DNA from: Planctomycetota bacterium
GTDB lineage: Bacteria > Planctomycetota > Phycisphaerae > Phycisphaerales > UBA1924
DNA length: 64,000 nucleotides
Assembly (NCBI GenBank): GCA_017303555.1
Contig: JAFLCN010000003.1
Span: forward strand, 62,001-126,000
Direction of reading: 5' to 3'
The position numbers were made by a program, and so were the translations under genes. Below, piece after piece: positions 61,941 through 64,000 of this stretch. The number at the start of each line of letters is the position of its first letter. Positions within the stretch are counted from its first letter, which is position 1. Under the pieces are notes generated by a model. The model worked only from the letters and a program-made list of their open reading frames with translations. It did not search any database and was not told where the DNA came from.

Positions 61941-62250
61941 GCATCAATTGTACGAAACGCGCCTGCAACGGATGCGTCTGTGACTGCCGCGCGGCAACTC
62001 CGAGGCCCCCTCCCTGAGGGAGGGGGTTGGGGGTGGGTTCGTTCGCGCAGAGTTCAACAAAGCCTCGTTTCACATGTGCCTCGCTTTGCAGTCCGAAGGA
62101 CTGCCGTTGAGTAGCCGGTGGTGAAGCGAGTCTTCGAGCGCCGCCACCGGTTGCGGAGCGCAATCACCCCGCACGCCGAAGGTGTGCCGGTGCATGATCC
62201 CACGCTCGCTCAATTGCTCGAAAGGGGAACCGCTCTGATACGCTGCGTCC
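61941..62250. other. Intergenic region with a palindromic repeat, otherwise nothing recognised
   Basis: 310 bases between divergent genes. It contains the GC-rich repeat at 62006-62041. Outside that I see no terminator, tRNA or conserved motif. The promoters of the kinase and of the DinB-like gene must lie here. Confidence 0.4.
62006..62041 (+). repeat. GC-rich palindromic repeat, intergenic copy
   Basis: The unit starts CCCCCTCCCTGAGGGAGGGG, a 9-base stem around TGA (62006-62014 and 62018-62026). It continues with TTGGGGGTGGGTTCG. Four G-runs (GGG, GGGGG, GGGGG, GGG) with short loops also make a G-quadruplex-type motif. It differs at three of 36 positions from copy b inside the aminotransferase gene. 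Confidence 0.8.
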
Positions 62251-62727
62251 ATGGACCGCACCCACATCGCCAGCTATCTCGCCCAAGCCGACGAACTCAA
62301 ATCCTGGATCGCGGGCCTCACGCGCGATCAGCTGAATTCGCATCCCGTCCCCGGCACGTGGAGCATTCAGCAGGTCGTCTTCCACACGCTCGATAGCGAC
62401 CTCGTCGCGACCGACCGCATGAAGCGCATCATCGCCATGGATCTGCCCTTGCTCATGAACTACGACGAGTCGCGGTACGCGGGGCTGCTCTTCTACGACA
62501 AACGCGATGCCTCCAAGTCCTGTGATCTCTTCGCCGCCAATCGGCGATACACAGCGGAACTGCTCTCGATGCTTCCGGACGAAGCGTTCGAGCGCACCGG
62601 CGTCCACAGCGTGCGTGGGCTCATCACGCTTTCGGACCTGATCACCGGTTACGTCGATCACGTAATCCACCATCGCAAGTTTGTCGTGGCAAAGCGGCAA
62701 GCGCTCGGCAAGCCGCTGACGACTTGA
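62251..62727 (+). CDS. DinB-like protein
   Basis: 158 residues. PGTWSIQQVVFHTLDSD near residue 34 and YVDHVIHHRKF near residue 134 give the three His ligands of the DinB/YfiT metal-binding four-helix fold. These proteins often act as thiol-dependent transferases. The substrate is unknown. No other gene is close on the same strand. Confidence 0.8.
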   Translation: MDRTHIASYLAQADELKSWIAGLTRDQLNSHPVPGTWSIQQVVFHTLDSDLVATDRMKRIIAMDLPLLMNYDESRYAGLLFYDKRDASKSCDLFAANRRYTAELLSMLPDEAFERTGVHSVRGLITLSDLITGYVDHVIHHRKFVVAKRQALGKPLTT

Positions 62728-62834
62728 TGAATTCGTGCCGCAGCGATCGGCATCAGCCCCCCAATTCGCAGAACCAAGAATGCAAAGAGCAAGCTGTTCC
62801 TGATCGCTCTTGCGTTGGCGTGCTCGGCGAGACT

Positions 62835-63335
62835 TCAACCGAATTTCTTGAGGAGAGCAGTAAGCTCGTCAACAGACGGTTCAATCCAATTCGCTTCAAG
62901 CCAAGTCCGTGCTCTGGTTCCACTCGGTACGCGAACGGCATATGAGCAGTAATCCGACCAGGTCGAACTTTCACGGCAAAGCCTTAGCCACTGCATCGCA
63001 ATCTCCGGGCATTCGTGCAGGTGGTCCACCGAACGTTCCGCGACTGTCATGATCAGTGGCTCAAGCGTATTTGGGCGAGATTGACGCAAGGCTTCCACCA
63101 CGACAATTCGCTGAGTTTCTCTCGGCAGAGATCGCCAAAATTGAGAGTGAAGCACAGCAAAGAGCTCTGCTCCCTCTTGCCAATCAGACTGAACCAATCG
63201 TCCGAACAGATGCGAAAGCTCGGATGTAGTTTGTTGGATTTCTGGTTCAGTGCGAGGGAATACGTCATCGAGCCAGCGGTTGAGGCCCCGCCTGTCTCGT
63301 TCAAGTACAATCGCGTCGATTGATTTGCCGCTCAT
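62835..63335 (-). CDS. Hypothetical protein, unknown
   Basis: 166 residues, acidic and helical, with no family recognised. It begins MSGKSIDAIVLERDRR and contains RLVQSDWQEGAELFAVLHSQ and a Trp-rich C-terminal part. No signal peptide or membrane segment is seen. Its base composition is more AT-rich than that of its neighbours (line 63121 counts 32 of 60 G+C). It lies just 5' of upp's stop on the same strand, 21 bases away. Confidence 0.6.
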   Translation of the reverse strand: MSGKSIDAIVLERDRRGLNRWLDDVFPRTEPEIQQTTSELSHLFGRLVQSDWQEGAELFAVLHSQFWRSLPRETQRIVVVEALRQSRPNTLEPLIMTVAERSVDHLHECPEIAMQWLRLCRESSTWSDYCSYAVRVPSGTRARTWLEANWIEPSVDELTALLKKFG

Positions 63336-63356
63336 AAGAAAGCCCGCCTCACAGCC

Positions 63357-64000
63357 TTATCCCGTCCCATACATCCGATCTCCCGCATCCCCCAGCCCCG
63401 GCGTGATGTATCCCTTCTCCGTCAGTTGCCGATCGAGCGCCGCTGTGTACACCATCACATCGGGATGATCTTTCAGTAGACGCTTTACGCCCTCGGGTGC
63501 CGCGACAAGACAGATCATGCGAAGGTCTTTCGCACCGGCCTCCCGCAGCATCGAAATCGCAGACGATGCCGAGCCGCCGGTCGCCAGCATCGGATCGACC
63601 AGCAGTACCGGCCCCGCGGCAAGGTCCTTCGGCAGCTTGTTCAAATACGCGACGGGCTCCAGAGTTTCGTGATCCCGCGCGATCCCCAAGTGACCAACCC
63701 GCGCTTCAGGCATGACATACAGAATCCCTTCGATCATGCCAAGTCCGGAGCGGAGAATCGGAACCAGCGTGATGTTCGCGCTCAGCCGCCTTGCTTCGGT
63801 TGTCTCGAGAGGCGTTTTGACCATCACCGGCGAAACCGGAATCGTCCGCGTCACCTCGAAAACCATCAACCCTGCAATCTGCGCGAGCAATCCCCGAAAG
63901 GATCGGTGCCCCGTCGCTTCCTCGCGGATGTACGACATCTTGTGCTGGATGAGCGGATGATCGAAAACGACCAGGTTCTTGAACTCGGGATGCGTCTTGG
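63357..64000 (-). CDS. upp: Uracil phosphoribosyltransferase, 5' end beyond window
   Basis: 214 codons visible without the start, which lies to the right of the window; the visible 5' end reads FKNLVVFDHPLIQHKMSYIR, the typical N-terminus (upstream residues KTHPE). It makes UMP from uracil and PRPP in pyrimidine salvage. ILRSGLGMIEGIL, the PRPP site VLLVDPMLATGGSASSAI and the uracil-binding GYITPGLGDAGDRMYGTG end are all present. An internal ATG at 63938 is not the real start. Confidence 0.93.
   Translation of the reverse strand, partial: KTHPEFKNLVVFDHPLIQHKMSYIREEATGHRSFRGLLAQIAGLMVFEVTRTIPVSPVMVKTPLETTEARRLSANITLVPILRSGLGMIEGILYVMPEARVGHLGIARDHETLEPVAYLNKLPKDLAAGPVLLVDPMLATGGSASSAISMLREAGAKDLRMICLVAAPEGVKRLLKDHPDVMVYTAALDRQLTEKGYITPGLGDAGDRMYGTG

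Overview
The window is GC-rich (hand counts of typical coding lines give about 65-70% G+C) and densely coding, with genes on both strands. I infer a planctomycete, most likely class Phycisphaerae. The reasons are secreted proteins ending in dockerin-like Ca-binding repeats (CPADLN..VDDADF type), a VPAPG...RRRRR C-terminal sorting-type tail, a pseudopilin with the LLPALG..R signature, a large TPR/O-GlcNAc-transferase family, and fused membrane/spermidine-synthase proteins. This is family recognition, not a database search. No rRNA, tRNA, CRISPR array, phage or intact insertion sequence was found.

Layout. 1-5000 (minus strand): a partial HAF-repeat secreted protein, a degenerate ComEC-like C-terminal fragment, an AT-richer secreted propeller/dockerin protein and a pseudopilin. 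5162-9847: a YrdC-LMW phosphatase fusion translationally coupled to rpiB, a HAD phosphatase, and a membrane protein with a spermidine-synthase-like domain. 10009-13802: two secreted proteins ending in the self-cleaving endosialidase-type chaperone domain. 13900-17669: nuoF, a DUF433/DUF5615 toxin-antitoxin pair, and a class-V aminotransferase carrying an in-frame palindromic repeat insertion. 17711-22974: two tandem PGPGW-type membrane proteins, a secreted CBM20-esterase-dockerin protein, a DUF167 protein, purE and purK. 23130-30758: an HtrA/PDZ protease followed by a catalytically dead relative, a nucleotide-sugar epimerase, a Spy-like LTxxQ protein, Mrp/ApbC, and an NTF2-like protein with a histone-like basic tail. 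30780-40750: gmk, a secreted alpha/beta hydrolase, pyrB, a lipoprotein, ubiX, a Fic protein and dnaE.

40808-49575: a second DUF433/DUF5615 module on the minus strand, another dockerin-type secreted protein, a sorted surface protein with a possible thioester, a small membrane protein, and the type II secretion pair gspD-gspE. 49612-53924: a patatin lipoprotein, a second Fic protein preceded by a striking double inverted repeat, a GNAT acetyltransferase and an MFS transporter. 53964-59329: three tandem TPR-OGT (GT41-like) paralogues. 59262-64000: a lipid-type methyltransferase, an FHA-GAF histidine kinase, a DinB-like protein, an unknown AT-richer gene, and the C-terminal part of upp.

How it fits together. 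Housekeeping genes (nuoF, purEK, gmk, pyrB, dnaE, upp, ubiX, rpiB) are interleaved with a large export and cell-surface programme (gspDE, pseudopilin, dockerin/HAF/S74/sorted proteins, HtrA, Spy-like) and with scattered toxin-antitoxin and Fic modules. The least explained pieces are the triple OGT cluster, the operator-like repeats at both fic genes, the palindromic repeat inside a gene, and the protease/pseudoprotease pair.
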